Below are positions 15,946 to 25,410 of a stretch of DNA of 64,000 nucleotides, in pieces; position 1 is the first letter of the stretch; the number at the start of each line of letters is the position of its first letter. Source of the stretch: Rhodophyticola sp017644125. GTDB lineage: Bacteria; Pseudomonadota; Alphaproteobacteria; Rhodobacterales; Rhodobacteraceae. The DNA lies in the NCBI RefSeq assembly GCF_042140125.1, contig NZ_CP159473.1, one strand, 5' to 3'. The notes under the pieces are model-generated. The model saw nothing but the letters and a program-made list of their open reading frames with translations, did not search any database and was not told the DNA's origin. Made by a program: the position numbers and the translations under genes.

Positions 15946-18900
15946 TCACTCCGCCGGAACAGCCGCCTCTTCGATGCCGAGCGGATGGGCCAGCTTGTTG
16001 AGCATCTCCTTGGGGCAGACCTGCAGGAAATTCGCCAGCTCCAGATCCCAGTGCTGAAGGATATCGCGCGCCTTCCTGCTTCCGGTCTCGGCCGCATGGC
16101 GCTCCACCAGGGATTTCAGCTCCGCCTCCCAATGCGCCACGCTTACCGGGGCGGTCACCAGCGTCTCAAGGTTCATGTTGACCTGCGACTGCCCGTCGGG
16201 ATCGTAGAGATAGGCCATCCCGCCGGTCATGCCCGCACCGAAATTCGCGCCAATGGTCCCAAGGATCACGGCGACGCCGCCGGTCATGTATTCGCACCCG
16301 TTCGAGCCGCAGCCCTCGATCACGACCTTCGCGCCGGAGTTCCGCACCGCGAACCGCTCGCCCGCACGGCCAGCAGCAAACAGATACCCGTCCGTCGCGC
16401 CGTAAAGCACGGTGTTACCGATAATTGTGTTCTCATTGGCCTTGAGCGGGCTTACCTGCGGCGGCTTCACCACGATGATCCCGCCGCTCAACCCCTTGCC
16501 GACGTAGTCATTGGCATCGCCGGATACTTCAAGCTTCAGCCCCGGGGCCGCAAACGCGCCCAGAGACTGCCCGGCGGAGCCCTCCAGCTTTACCGTCAGA
16601 TGATCGGGCTGAAGCGCATTCCGCATCCCGAAGGACTGCACGATGTGGCTGCTGGTGCGCGTCCCGATCGTTCTGAGCGTGTTCTGCACCGCATAGGACA
16701 GCTGCATTTTCTCGCCGTCTTTCAGGAACCGCGCGGCATCCGCCACGATCTGTGCATCCAGCGTATCGGGCACCGCGTTCCGCGCCTTGTTGCGGTCGTA
16801 GACGATCTTGTCCGCGCCATCGACCGTGATCAGAAGCGGATTGAGATCCAGATCGTCCAGATGCGCCGAGCCGCGGGAAACCTGCGTCAGCAGATCGGCC
16901 CGGCCAATCACGTCATCCAGCGACCGGGCCCCGATGGAGGCCAGCAACTCGCGAACCTCCTGCGCATAGAAGGTGATCAGGTTCACAACCTTGTCGGCCG
17001 TGCCGGTGAACTTCTCCCTCAGGCTCTCATCCTGCGTGCAGACCCCCACGGGGCAGGTGTTCGACTGGCATTGACGCACCATGATGCAGCCCATGGAGAT
17101 CAGCGCGGCGGTGCCGATACCGTATTCCTCGGCGCCCATCATCGCGGCCATCACGATGTCGCGGCCGGTGCGCAGCCCGCCATCGGTGCGCAGAGTGACG
17201 CGGTCGCGCAGCTTGTTCATCGCCAGGACCTGATGCGCCTCGGTCAGGCCCATCTCCCACGGCAGGCCGGCATATTTGATGCTCGTCGCCGGAGAGGCGC
17301 CGGTGCCCCCGTTATGACCCGAAATCAGGATCACATCCGCCTTGGCCTTGGCCACGCCGGCAGCGATGGTGCCGACGCCGGAGGACGCCACCAGCTTCAC
17401 CGTCACCTTTGCGCGCGGGTTGATCTGCTTGAGATCGTAGATCAACTGCGCCAGATCCTCGATGGAATAGATGTCGTGATGCGGCGGCGGGGAAATCAGC
17501 GTCACCCCCTTCGTGGAATGGCGCAGCCGCGCGATCAGGTCGGTGACCTTCATGCCGGGCAACTGGCCGCCCTCGCCGGGCTTGGCGCCCTGCGCCACCT
17601 TGATCTCCAATTCCTCGCAATGGTTCAGGTATTCCGCGGTCACGCCGAACCGGCCCGAAGCGACCTGCTTGATCTTGGCGGATGGGTTGTCTCCATTGGG
17701 CTCCGGCACGAAATGCGCCGGGTCTTCGCCGCCCTCGCCGCTGTCGGATTTCGCCCCGATCCGGTTCATCGCCACATTGAGCGTCTTGTGCGCCTCGGGC
17801 GACAGCGCGCCGAGGCTCATGCCCGGCGTCACGAACCGCTTGCGGATCGAGGTGATGCTTTCCACCTCTTCGATCGGCACCGGCTTGCCCAGCGGCTTGA
17901 TATCCAGCAGATCCCGCAGATGGATCGGCGGGTTCTTCCGCATGGTCGCGGAGTACTGCTTCCAAAGCTCGTAACTCGACCGGTTGCAGGCCGCTTGCAG
18001 CATATGCATGGTCTGCGCTTCCCAGGCGTGCTTCTCTCCCGAGCGGCGCGCCTTGTAGAAGCCGCCGATCGGCAGCACGTCCTGCCCCCCGCGCCAGCCG
18101 CGGGTATGAACCTCTTCCACCTTGTTTTGCAGGCCCGTCACGCCGATGCCGGATATCCGGCTGATCATGCCGGGGAAGTATTCCGCAACCATGGCGCGGG
18201 ACAGGCCCACCGCCTCGAAATTCAAGCCACCGCGATAGCTGGAGATCACGCTGATCCCCATCTTCGCCATGATCTTGAGAAGGCCCTGATCGATGGCTTG
18301 CCGATACCGCGCCACCGCTTCGGTCAGCGTGCAGTCCAGCAACCCCCGGTCGATGCGGTCGGCCAGCGAGTCCTGCGCCAGATAGGCATTGACCGTGGTC
18401 GCGCCGCAACCAACCAGAACGGCAAAATAATGCGGGTCGATGCATTCCGCCGAGCGGACGTTCAGCGAACAGAAGGTCCGCAAGCCGTTCCGTGTGAGCC
18501 AGCTATGCACCGCGGAGGTGGCGAGGATCATCGGCATCGCAACCCGCTCCTCGTTCTGGGAGCGGTCGCTCAGCACGATATGCCCGGCGCCCGAGCGTAC
18601 CGCGTCTTCGGCCTCGTTGCGGATCCGCTGCAAACCCTCTCTCAGCGTGCCCGCCCCGCCGTTCACCGGGAAGGTGCAGTCGATGGTCACCACGCTTGCG
18701 CCGAATTGATCCAGCATCGCCTCGAACTGCGCGTTGCCCACGAACGGGCTTTCCAGCACGAGGATCTCGGTCTGCGAGCTGTCTTCGTCCAGCACGTTCT
18801 TGAGATTGCCGAACCGCGTTTTCAGGCTCATGACCCGGTATTCGCGAAGCGAATCGATCGGGGGGTTCGTCACCTGGCTGAAATTCTGCCGGAAGAAATG

Positions 18901-20484
18901 GCTGAGCGGCCGGTACTGGCCCGACAGCACGGCACTTGGCGTGTCGTCGCCCATGCTCGCCAGCGCCTCTTTGCCATCTTCGGCCATGGGCGCCAGAATG
19001 CTCTCCAGCTCTTCTATCGAGTATCCCGCCGCGATCTGCCGCTTGCGCAGCTCTCCGCCGGTGAAAAGCGCCCGTTCCGTGACGCCTTCGGTAATCTCGG
19101 CCAGATCGGTGATCTTGCCCACCCAATCGCCGAAAGGCCGGGCCGACGCCAGCGCGTCCTTTATCTCGGTGTCGTGGAACAGTTTCTGTTCGGCCATATC
19201 GACAGCGATCATCTGCCCGGGGCCCAGCGCGCCCTTCTCGACGACGGTGCTTTCATCCACCGGCACCATCCCCGCCTCGGACCCGGCAATCAGCAGCCCC
19301 TCGCCGGTCACCACATAGCGCATGGGCCTGAGGCCGTTCCTGTCCAGACCGGCACAAACCCAGCGCCCGTCGGTCATCGCAAGCGCCGCGGGCCCGTCCC
19401 ATGGCTCCATCACTGAATTGCAGTAGGAATACATGTCCTGCCACGCCTGCGGCAGTTCCGTCGCCGTCTGGCTCCACGCCTCGGGCACCAGCATCGTCTT
19501 GGCCATCGGGGCATTGCGGCCCGCGCGTACCAGCACCTCGAAGACGGCATCCAGGGCCGCGCTGTCCGACGAGCCGCCAGGCACGATCGGTTTGATGTCT
19601 TCGGCCATATCGCCGAAATAGCTGGACGAGAGCCGGATCTCGTGGCTCTTCATCCAGTTCACATTGCCTTTCAGCGTGTTGATTTCGCCATTATGCGCCA
19701 GCATCCGGAACGGCTGCGCCAGCCACCATTGCGGGAAGGTGTTGGTTGAATAGCGCTGGTGATAAATCGCAAACGCACTCTCGAACCGCTCATCGTGCAG
19801 ATCGGGGTAGAACTCCGCCACATCCTGGGCCAGCATCATGCCCTTGTAGATGATCGACCGGCAGCTCAGCGAGCAGATGTAAAGCTGTCCGACACCGGCT
19901 GCTGCGGCCGCCTTCTCGATCCGCCGGCGGATGACGTAAAGCTCCCGCTCGAACGTCTCTTCATCGACGTTTTTGGAATTCGAGATGATGATCTGCTCGA
20001 TCTCGGGCCGCGTCGAATTGGCCTTCTCGCCCAGAACCGAGATGTCCACCGGCACATGGCGCCAGCCGTAGATATAGTATCCCATCCGCAGAACTTCGGA
20101 TTCCACGATCGTCCGGCATGTTTCCTGCGCGCCGAAATCGTTGCGCGGCAGAAACACCTGCCCGACGGCCATCAGACGCGCCATATCCGGCTCATGGCCC
20201 GTGCGGCGCACCTGATCGTAAAAGAAATGCACCGGGATCTGCACATGAATGCCCGCGCCGTCGCCGGTCTTGCCATCGGCATCCACCGCGCCGCGATGCC
20301 AAACGGCCTTCAGCGCATTGATGCCGTTTTCGACGACCTTGCGCGACGGCTTGCCGTCGACCGACACGACCAGCCCGACTCCGCAGGAGGAATGTTCCGA
20401 TTCCGCCGAATAGAGACTGTTTTCGGCCATCCAGGCCCGGCGCTTCTCCTCTTCGGCGGCCCAGGCGCTATCGAATTCGGTCAT
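15946..20484 (-). CDS. gltB: Glutamate synthase (NADPH) large subunit
   Basis: 1512 residues, full length for bacterial GltB. The enzyme makes two glutamates from glutamine and 2-oxoglutarate. The glutaminase nucleophile Cys follows a short propeptide (HSSCGVGLVV, Cys34). The synthase half contains the FMN-binding barrel with GGEDPAHF, the GHNGGTGASP segment, the 3Fe-4S cysteines in CIMVRQCQSNTCPVG and the C-terminal GXGXG helix domain (YMTGGVAVILG). The start overlaps the GFA gene stop by 4 bp. It is the last gene of a four-gene minus-strand operon that begins with gltD. Confidence 0.97.
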   Translation of the reverse strand: MTEFDSAWAAEEEKRRAWMAENSLYSAESEHSSCGVGLVVSVDGKPSRKVVENGINALKAVWHRGAVDADGKTGDGAGIHVQIPVHFFYDQVRRTGHEPDMARLMAVGQVFLPRNDFGAQETCRTIVESEVLRMGYYIYGWRHVPVDISVLGEKANSTRPEIEQIIISNSKNVDEETFERELYVIRRRIEKAAAAAGVGQLYICSLSCRSIIYKGMMLAQDVAEFYPDLHDERFESAFAIYHQRYSTNTFPQWWLAQPFRMLAHNGEINTLKGNVNWMKSHEIRLSSSYFGDMAEDIKPIVPGGSSDSAALDAVFEVLVRAGRNAPMAKTMLVPEAWSQTATELPQAWQDMYSYCNSVMEPWDGPAALAMTDGRWVCAGLDRNGLRPMRYVVTGEGLLIAGSEAGMVPVDESTVVEKGALGPGQMIAVDMAEQKLFHDTEIKDALASARPFGDWVGKITDLAEITEGVTERALFTGGELRKRQIAAGYSIEELESILAPMAEDGKEALASMGDDTPSAVLSGQYRPLSHFFRQNFSQVTNPPIDSLREYRVMSLKTRFGNLKNVLDEDSSQTEILVLESPFVGNAQFEAMLDQFGASVVTIDCTFPVNGGAGTLREGLQRIRNEAEDAVRSGAGHIVLSDRSQNEERVAMPMILATSAVHSWLTRNGLRTFCSLNVRSAECIDPHYFAVLVGCGATTVNAYLAQDSLADRIDRGLLDCTLTEAVARYRQAIDQGLLKIMAKMGISVISSYRGGLNFEAVGLSRAMVAEYFPGMISRISGIGVTGLQNKVEEVHTRGWRGGQDVLPIGGFYKARRSGEKHAWEAQTMHMLQAACNRSSYELWKQYSATMRKNPPIHLRDLLDIKPLGKPVPIEEVESITSIRKRFVTPGMSLGALSPEAHKTLNVAMNRIGAKSDSGEGGEDPAHFVPEPNGDNPSAKIKQVASGRFGVTAEYLNHCEELEIKVAQGAKPGEGGQLPGMKVTDLIARLRHSTKGVTLISPPPHHDIYSIEDLAQLIYDLKQINPRAKVTVKLVASSGVGTIAAGVAKAKADVILISGHNGGTGASPATSIKYAGLPWEMGLTEAHQVLAMNKLRDRVTLRTDGGLRTGRDIVMAAMMGAEEYGIGTAALISMGCIMVRQCQSNTCPVGVCTQDESLREKFTGTADKVVNLITFYAQEVRELLASIGARSLDDVIGRADLLTQVSRGSAHLDDLDLNPLLITVDGADKIVYDRNKARNAVPDTLDAQIVADAARFLKDGEKMQLSYAVQNTLRTIGTRTSSHIVQSFGMRNALQPDHLTVKLEGSAGQSLGAFAAPGLKLEVSGDANDYVGKGLSGGIIVVKPPQVSPLKANENTIIGNTVLYGATDGYLFAAGRAGERFAVRNSGAKVVIEGCGSNGCEYMTGGVAVILGTIGANFGAGMTGGMAYLYDPDGQSQVNMNLETLVTAPVSVAHWEAELKSLVERHAAETGSRKARDILQHWDLELANFLQVCPKEMLNKLAHPLGIEEAAVPAE

Positions 20485-20927
20485 TGGTCCCCTCCCTCCA
20501 TCGCGTCGACCATGGCCATCACCTCGGCCTCGGTCATCCGCTTGCGGGTTCCGGCAAATGCGTGGCTCTCCGGCTTCATGTCGATATAGACCTCGGTCGT
20601 GAACTCCAGCCCATCGAAACTGTCCAGCGATCCGGCCGACAGGCTCAACAGCCCCTGCATCGGCCCCGGGGCGGTCAACCGCCAGAACAGGCTCGATCCG
20701 CAGATCTTGCAGAACCCGCGCTCCGCCCAGTCGGAGGATTTGTAGACCCCGATATTCTCCTCCCCGGTCCAGCTTACGCCGCCCGGTGGAACTTCAAGCC
20801 CGAGTTCGATGCCGCCGCTGAATTTCCGGCACATCGCACAATGACATGCGCCATAGGTCTTGGGCGCTTCGGCCAGCTCGAACCGTACCGCGCCGCAAAG
20901 GCAACCACCTGTCGTGCATCCGCTCAT
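20481..20927 (-). CDS. GFA (CENP-V/formaldehyde-activating type) family protein
   Basis: 148 residues. The zinc-binding fold is marked by GGCLCGAVRFEL, GACHCAMCRKFSGG and GFCKICGSSLFW, which supply the conserved Cys set of the glutathione-dependent formaldehyde-activating (GFA) superfamily. Most members have no proven activity, and the name should not be read as proof of formaldehyde metabolism. It sits between the secreted unknown and gltB, overlapping gltB by 4 bp and separated from the upstream gene by 4 bp, so it must be co-translated with the glutamate synthase genes. Confidence 0.88.
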   Translation of the reverse strand: MSGCTTGGCLCGAVRFELAEAPKTYGACHCAMCRKFSGGIELGLEVPPGGVSWTGEENIGVYKSSDWAERGFCKICGSSLFWRLTAPGPMQGLLSLSAGSLDSFDGLEFTTEVYIDMKPESHAFAGTRKRMTEAEVMAMVDAMEGGDQ

Positions 20928-20931
20928 CCCG

Positions 20932-21693
20932 TCATCCTTCCTGCGCCTGATCCTCGTGGAACAGCCCCGACATCGTGTTTCCGCAATCGTAAATCGGGGT
21001 CATGCTCAGAAACCCGTCTTCGCCCGGCTCGGCAAACTCCATGGGCGAATAGTTGCCCTCGAACGTGCCGCCATCGGGAGTGGTCACCGTTTCGGTCCCG
21101 CCGAAGAAGAGGCGCCAGTCTTCGCTGACGAACTGGTTGCCGCTCACCCGGCGCGGCCCGAAACCGGTCTCGTATTCGTAGGAAAAGGACGTGATCTGCA
21201 AAAGATGCCCGTCGACCATCACACTGTCACCGGTCAGCGCGTCAAACCCGACATAATCGCGTTGTTGGCTCCCGTTCGGACCCTCTTCGATGATCGTGTA
21301 CACCATCGAATCCGTGCCTGTTTCGAACAGTTCGGTCAGGCTGGCCGGGTCTTCTTCCGGCTCCACGAGCACCGACTCGCCCCCGTCGCGCAGGTCGTAG
21401 CTTCTCAGCCAGCGGAATTCGCTGTCGGTGTAGGACAGGGAAAACGGCCCGTCTTCGCCGATGCCGATCCGCCAGTGATGGCCCGCGGGGTCGGCCTCGC
21501 ATGTCCAGTAATGAGACACGTAGCAGCTTCGCGATTGCACGGTCAGAAAAGCGGCGCAGCCCGACGGCGGGGTGAAGAAGCCACCCTGCTGTGCCGCCGC
21601 CGGCATTCCCGAAAGGCCGGACGAAAGCAGCAGCGCCATCGTCGTGGCCGCAATGCCTTCTCTGCCTCTGGCTCTGATCCGGTCAGCAATCAT
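20932..21693 (-). CDS. Exported protein of unknown function
   Basis: 253 residues. A long signal peptide (IAATTMALLLSSGLSGMPAAAQ) precedes a mature protein with four cysteines: three in SGCAAFLTVQSRSC and HYWTCEAD, and one in YDCGNTMSG. These could form two disulfides in the periplasm. The rest is acidic and rich in aromatic beta-strand segments, without a motif I recognise. I chose ATG 21693 because it precedes the signal core; an ORF start at 21747 would add an implausible charged leader. It lies between gltD and the GFA gene in one operon. Confidence 0.72.
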   Translation of the reverse strand: MIADRIRARGREGIAATTMALLLSSGLSGMPAAAQQGGFFTPPSGCAAFLTVQSRSCYVSHYWTCEADPAGHHWRIGIGEDGPFSLSYTDSEFRWLRSYDLRDGGESVLVEPEEDPASLTELFETGTDSMVYTIIEEGPNGSQQRDYVGFDALTGDSVMVDGHLLQITSFSYEYETGFGPRRVSGNQFVSEDWRLFFGGTETVTTPDGGTFEGNYSPMEFAEPGEDGFLSMTPIYDCGNTMSGLFHEDQAQEG

Positions 21694-21804
21694 GACCTTT
21701 AACCTCTCTTCAGATTTCGCCGTTTCGACGGATACACCGGGCCGCACATGCCCGGATCGTAGGATATGCGCGCCGCATCCATATGCCGAGGTGCCGATGA
21801 TACA

Positions 21805-23238
21805 TCACTCCGCCGCCAACGTCGCTTGTTCAGCGATCTTGGCCAGAATCGCCTCGGCCGCTTCCCGTCCATCGCGAATGGCCCAGACCACGAGGCTTGC
21901 ACCGCGCACGATATCCCCCACCGCATAGACGCCCTCCAGGGCTGTCTCATGGGTCCGGAAATCGGCCTTGACTGTGCCCCAGCGGGTTACCTCCAGTTCG
22001 GGCGTCCCCCACAGCGAGGGCAGGTCTTCGGGCTCGAACCCCAGCGCCATGATCACCAGATCTGCATCTTCCACATAATCGGCGCCGTCGATGACCTCGG
22101 GGCTTTGGCGACCCGTCGCATCGGGCTGCCCCAGCCGCATTTTCTGCACCATCACGCCCTCGATCCGGTCACCCTTGAAGCCCTTGGGTGCGGTCAGCCA
22201 GACGAACTCGACGCCTTCCTCCTCGGCATTCGCCACCTCCCGCTGGCTGCCGGGCATGTTCGCCCGGTCACGCCGGTAGAGACACTTGACGCTGGTGGCC
22301 CCCTGCCGAACGGCGGTGCGCACGCAATCCATCGCCGTGTCACCGCCACCGATGACCACCACGCGCTTGCCTTCGGCGTTCAACTCGCCGCTGTCGAACT
22401 CCGGCACGTCATCGCCGAAGCTCTTGCGGTTCGACGCGGTCAGATAGTCGATTGCGCGTACCAGACCATTGGCGCCGACACCTGGGGCCTGCAACTCGCG
22501 GGACTTGTAAACCCCCGTCGCGATAACGACAAAATCGTGCTTGTCCCGGATGTCGGCGAAGCTGATATCGTTGCCCACGGTGCAGTTGAGCACGAAGTTG
22601 ACGCCGCCATCTTCCAACTGGTCGATCCGTTGCATGACCACCGGTTTTTCAAGCTTGAAGCCGGGGATCCCATAGGTCATCAACCCGCCCGCGCGGTCGT
22701 AGCGATCATAGACTGTCACCTGTAAACCGGCCCGGCGCAGCATATCCGCGGCCGCCAGCCCGCCGGGGCCCGCGCCGATGATGCCCACGCTTTCGCTGCG
22801 GTCCGTCTTGGGGGCGATCGGCTTCACCCAGCCCATCTCGAACGCGGTATCGGTGATGTACTTCTCCACCGATCCGATCGTGACGGTGCCGTGACCCGAT
22901 TGCTCGATCACGCAATTTCCCTCGCACAGGCGATCCTGAGGACAGATGCGGCCACAGATTTCGGGAAATGTGTTGGTTGCCTGGCTCAACTCATAGGCCT
23001 CTTCCAGCCGCCCCTCGGCGGTCAGGCGCAGCCAATCGGGGATGTTGTTGTGCAGCGGGCAATGGGTCTGGCAATAGGGCACACCGCATTGGCTGCACCG
23101 GCCGGCCTGCTCGGCGGCCTTCTCCCGGGCATATTCACCGTAGATTTCCTGAAAATCCTCTTTGCGCAGATCGGGCGGACGCTTCTCGGGCATCGCCTTT
23201 TCCACGGTCACGAATTTCAACATCGCTTGCTCGGCCAA
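21805..23238 (-). CDS. gltD: Glutamate synthase (NADPH) small subunit
   Basis: 477 residues. It carries electrons from NADPH through FAD and two 4Fe-4S clusters to GltB. The N-terminal cluster-binding region has CSQCGVPYCQTHCP and CGRICPQDRLCEGNC. FAD is bound at GIIGAGPGGLAAAD and NADPH at VVVIGGGDTAMDC. The C-terminal EGVYAVGDIVRGASLVV segment completes the FAD site. TTG 23238 is five bases after GGGGAGG and is better placed than ATG 23223. First gene of the operon; the promoter region contains a 13-bp inverted repeat. Confidence 0.95.
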   Translation of the reverse strand: MAEQAMLKFVTVEKAMPEKRPPDLRKEDFQEIYGEYAREKAAEQAGRCSQCGVPYCQTHCPLHNNIPDWLRLTAEGRLEEAYELSQATNTFPEICGRICPQDRLCEGNCVIEQSGHGTVTIGSVEKYITDTAFEMGWVKPIAPKTDRSESVGIIGAGPGGLAAADMLRRAGLQVTVYDRYDRAGGLMTYGIPGFKLEKPVVMQRIDQLEDGGVNFVLNCTVGNDISFADIRDKHDFVVIATGVYKSRELQAPGVGANGLVRAIDYLTASNRKSFGDDVPEFDSGELNAEGKRVVVIGGGDTAMDCVRTAVRQGATSVKCLYRRDRANMPGSQREVANAEEEGVEFVWLTAPKGFKGDRIEGVMVQKMRLGQPDATGRQSPEVIDGADYVEDADLVIMALGFEPEDLPSLWGTPELEVTRWGTVKADFRTHETALEGVYAVGDIVRGASLVVWAIRDGREAAEAILAKIAEQATLAAE

Positions 23239-23298
23239 GACAGCCTCCCCTTCAGCACATCGCTCCTATATCTCCCCGCAAATCTCAATAAAAGACAG

Positions 23299-23377
23299 TT
23301 ATACTGACCTAATTGCGGTTCTGCATATGATTTTTTTCAGAATTATGATGCCGGGGCAAGATAATAGGTCAGTATAA
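23299..23377. repeat. 13-bp perfect inverted repeat between gltD and uppP
   Basis: TTATACTGACCTA (23299-23311) and TAGGTCAGTATAA (23365-23377) are exact reverse complements, 53 bp apart, in an AT-rich island of a GC-rich genome. They lie 60-140 bp upstream of the gltD start and 75-155 bp upstream of the divergent uppP. The spacing is too long for a simple hairpin, so two oppositely oriented binding sites are more likely. The arms include TATACT/AGTATA, so they may overlap -10 elements. Confidence 0.6.
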
Positions 23378-23452
23378 GTTCCATATATGCCGACTTTCGA
23401 TTTATCTCCAACACTTTAGGTTGTTGGTATTGATTCGTCACCGGGATGGCCC

Positions 23453-24256
23453 ATGAGCCTCTTTCACTTGTTCCTGGTCGCCCTGATCCAGGGTCTGACC
23501 GAGTTTCTGCCGATTTCCTCGTCCGGCCACCTGATTCTGCTGCCGAATCTCACCGGCCTGGACGACCAGGGGCAGGTCATCGACGTTGCGGTGCATGTCG
23601 GCACTCTGGGCGCGGTCATCCTGTATTTCTGGGCCGATGTGAAAGACGCCGCGGCGGGCTCACTTCGGCTGATCCGGGGCAAAGTGGACACGCGGGGCGC
23701 ATTTCTAGCGCTCTGTCTTGTGATCGCCACGATCCCGGTCATCCTTTTCGGGCTGATCCTGAAGCTGATGGGATGGGACGATCTGTTGCGATCGACGGCC
23801 GTCATCGGCTGGACGATGCTGATCTTCGGGATCGTTCTTTACTGGGCCGACCAGTCCGGCGCCCAGACGCGGACCGCGCAGCAATGGACCCTCAAACATG
23901 CACTGATCATGGGGCTCTGGCAGGCGATTGCGCTCATCCCCGGCACCTCCCGGTCGGGCATCACGATCACCGCGGGGCGGTATCTGGGCTACAACCGGGA
24001 AAGTGCTGCACGGCTTGCGATGCTCATGTCGATCCCGACGATCATCGCCTCTGGCGTCCTTCTGGGCAGTGAGGTGATTGTCACGGCAGATGCGCAAGCG
24101 GCACGGGACGGCGCAATCGCCGCCGTCTTCGCCTTTCTGGCGGCCCTTGCCGCGCTGATCTTCATGATGCGCCTGCTGCGCAGCGTCAGCTTCACGCCGT
24201 ATGTCATCTACCGGGTGATCCTGGGGCTGATACTTCTGGGTATCGCCTACAGCTAG
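23453..24256 (+). CDS. uppP: Undecaprenyl-diphosphatase
   Basis: 267 residues, polytopic inner-membrane enzyme of the UppP/BacA family that dephosphorylates undecaprenyl pyrophosphate so the lipid carrier can be reused in wall and O-antigen synthesis. Catalytic signatures are GLTEFLPISSSGH at about residues 14-26 and PGTSRSG near 163, and at least seven hydrophobic helices are present. Divergent from gltD and convergent with the epimerase-like gene, whose stop codon it overlaps by 4 bp. Confidence 0.95.
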   Translation: MSLFHLFLVALIQGLTEFLPISSSGHLILLPNLTGLDDQGQVIDVAVHVGTLGAVILYFWADVKDAAAGSLRLIRGKVDTRGAFLALCLVIATIPVILFGLILKLMGWDDLLRSTAVIGWTMLIFGIVLYWADQSGAQTRTAQQWTLKHALIMGLWQAIALIPGTSRSGITITAGRYLGYNRESAARLAMLMSIPTIIASGVLLGSEVIVTADAQAARDGAIAAVFAFLAALAALIFMMRLLRSVSFTPYVIYRVILGLILLGIAYS

Positions 24257-25236
24257 GTCCGCAGGTTTCCGGCGCTTTCCTTGATCTCGGCATATTGTCC
24301 GCCGCTGCGGTAGGGCCAGAGATACTCTTCCAGAACCGCATCCATGGCCACCGGTTCGATCCCCAGATCGGCAAACCCCCGCAGATCGTCATTGGCGACA
24401 TTGTCCCGCCGCAACTGCCGCGCCTGATCCCGCGTCAGCATGCCATTGTGCAGAACTCCAAGCGTGACGGTCTGCACCGCATCGAGAAACCAGGCCATAA
24501 GCCCCGCGATCCAGAACGGAACGTTCATGATCAGGCGGCGGCGGCGGATCACGCCCAGCATACGCTGCATCAGGGCCCGGAAGGTTTCCACCTCCGGTCC
24601 GCCCAGTTCATAGACACCGGGCGCGGCCTTTCCCAGAACCCCGGCAACGACCGCGGCCGCAACATCATCCACATAGACCGGCTGAAACCGCGTATCCGCA
24701 CCGACCACGGGCAGGATCGGTCCAAACCGTGTCATCGCCGCAAACCGGTTGAAGAACTCGTCTTCCGGGCCGAATATGATCGACGGTCGCAGGATCACGG
24801 CCTGCGGAAAATGCTCAAGGACAGCGGCCTCCCCTTCGGCCTTGGTCCGGGCGTAGGAGCTGTTGCTGTGCGGGTCCGCTCCGATGGCGGAAACCTGCAC
24901 CAGATGCGCGACGCCTTCGGCCGTGGCCAGACGCGCCACACGGCCCGCGCCCTCGGCCTGCACGGCATCGAACCTGTTCCTGCCGCGTTCCGAAAGGATG
25001 CCGACGCAGTTGACCACGGCATCCGCCCCGTTCAGCGCCGCGGCCACCGACGCATCGTCGCGCAGATTGGCGAAAACCGGCTCAACCTGACCCACGGCGC
25101 CGTAGGGGCGCACGAACAGGGCCTCGTTCGGGCGACGAACCGCAACCCGCACACGCCAGCCCTCTTTCGCCATACGCTGCGCCACATAGCGACCGACAAA
25201 GCCCGAACCGCCGAAGATTGTGACGAGTTTCGACAT
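24253..25236 (-). CDS. NAD(P)-binding epimerase-like protein, complex I NDUFA9 type
   Basis: 327 residues of the atypical short-chain dehydrogenase fold. The N-terminal Rossmann motif is FGGSGFVGRYVA. SSYARTKAEGE supplies a YxxxK-like pair, and ILRPSIIFGPED is typical of the NDUFA9/NmrA-like branch. In alphaproteobacteria this protein is related to the complex I accessory subunit, but the nuo operon is not in the window. ATG 25236 is preceded at good distance by GGAAGGA; ATG 25242 is close behind. Convergent with uppP. Confidence 0.82.
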   Translation of the reverse strand: MSKLVTIFGGSGFVGRYVAQRMAKEGWRVRVAVRRPNEALFVRPYGAVGQVEPVFANLRDDASVAAALNGADAVVNCVGILSERGRNRFDAVQAEGAGRVARLATAEGVAHLVQVSAIGADPHSNSSYARTKAEGEAAVLEHFPQAVILRPSIIFGPEDEFFNRFAAMTRFGPILPVVGADTRFQPVYVDDVAAAVVAGVLGKAAPGVYELGGPEVETFRALMQRMLGVIRRRRLIMNVPFWIAGLMAWFLDAVQTVTLGVLHNGMLTRDQARQLRRDNVANDDLRGFADLGIEPVAMDAVLEEYLWPYRSGGQYAEIKESAGNLRT

Positions 25237-25410
25237 GGCCATGATCCTTCCGTCCTGCTTGTTCCGGTTGATACGCGCGCCTCTGTGACGGAACAAGGCG
25301 CAAATCGTCCCAAGATCGGGCTCAAATCTATCGCAACCGCCTCAAGACCAGTGGTCAGGACGCGTTCACACCGCTACATCTGGAACAAGCGGCTGTTCAG
25401 GGGTGTGGGC

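Noticed and set aside
15723..16001. Possible 92-residue gene after the 15211 gene
   Set aside because: It overlaps the end of gltB, has no good ribosome binding site and an Arg/Pro/Ala-rich product.
15871..19416. Plus-strand open frame of 1181 codons opposite gltB
   Set aside because: Antisense to a well-conserved enzyme; His-, Arg- and Gln-rich product without domains.
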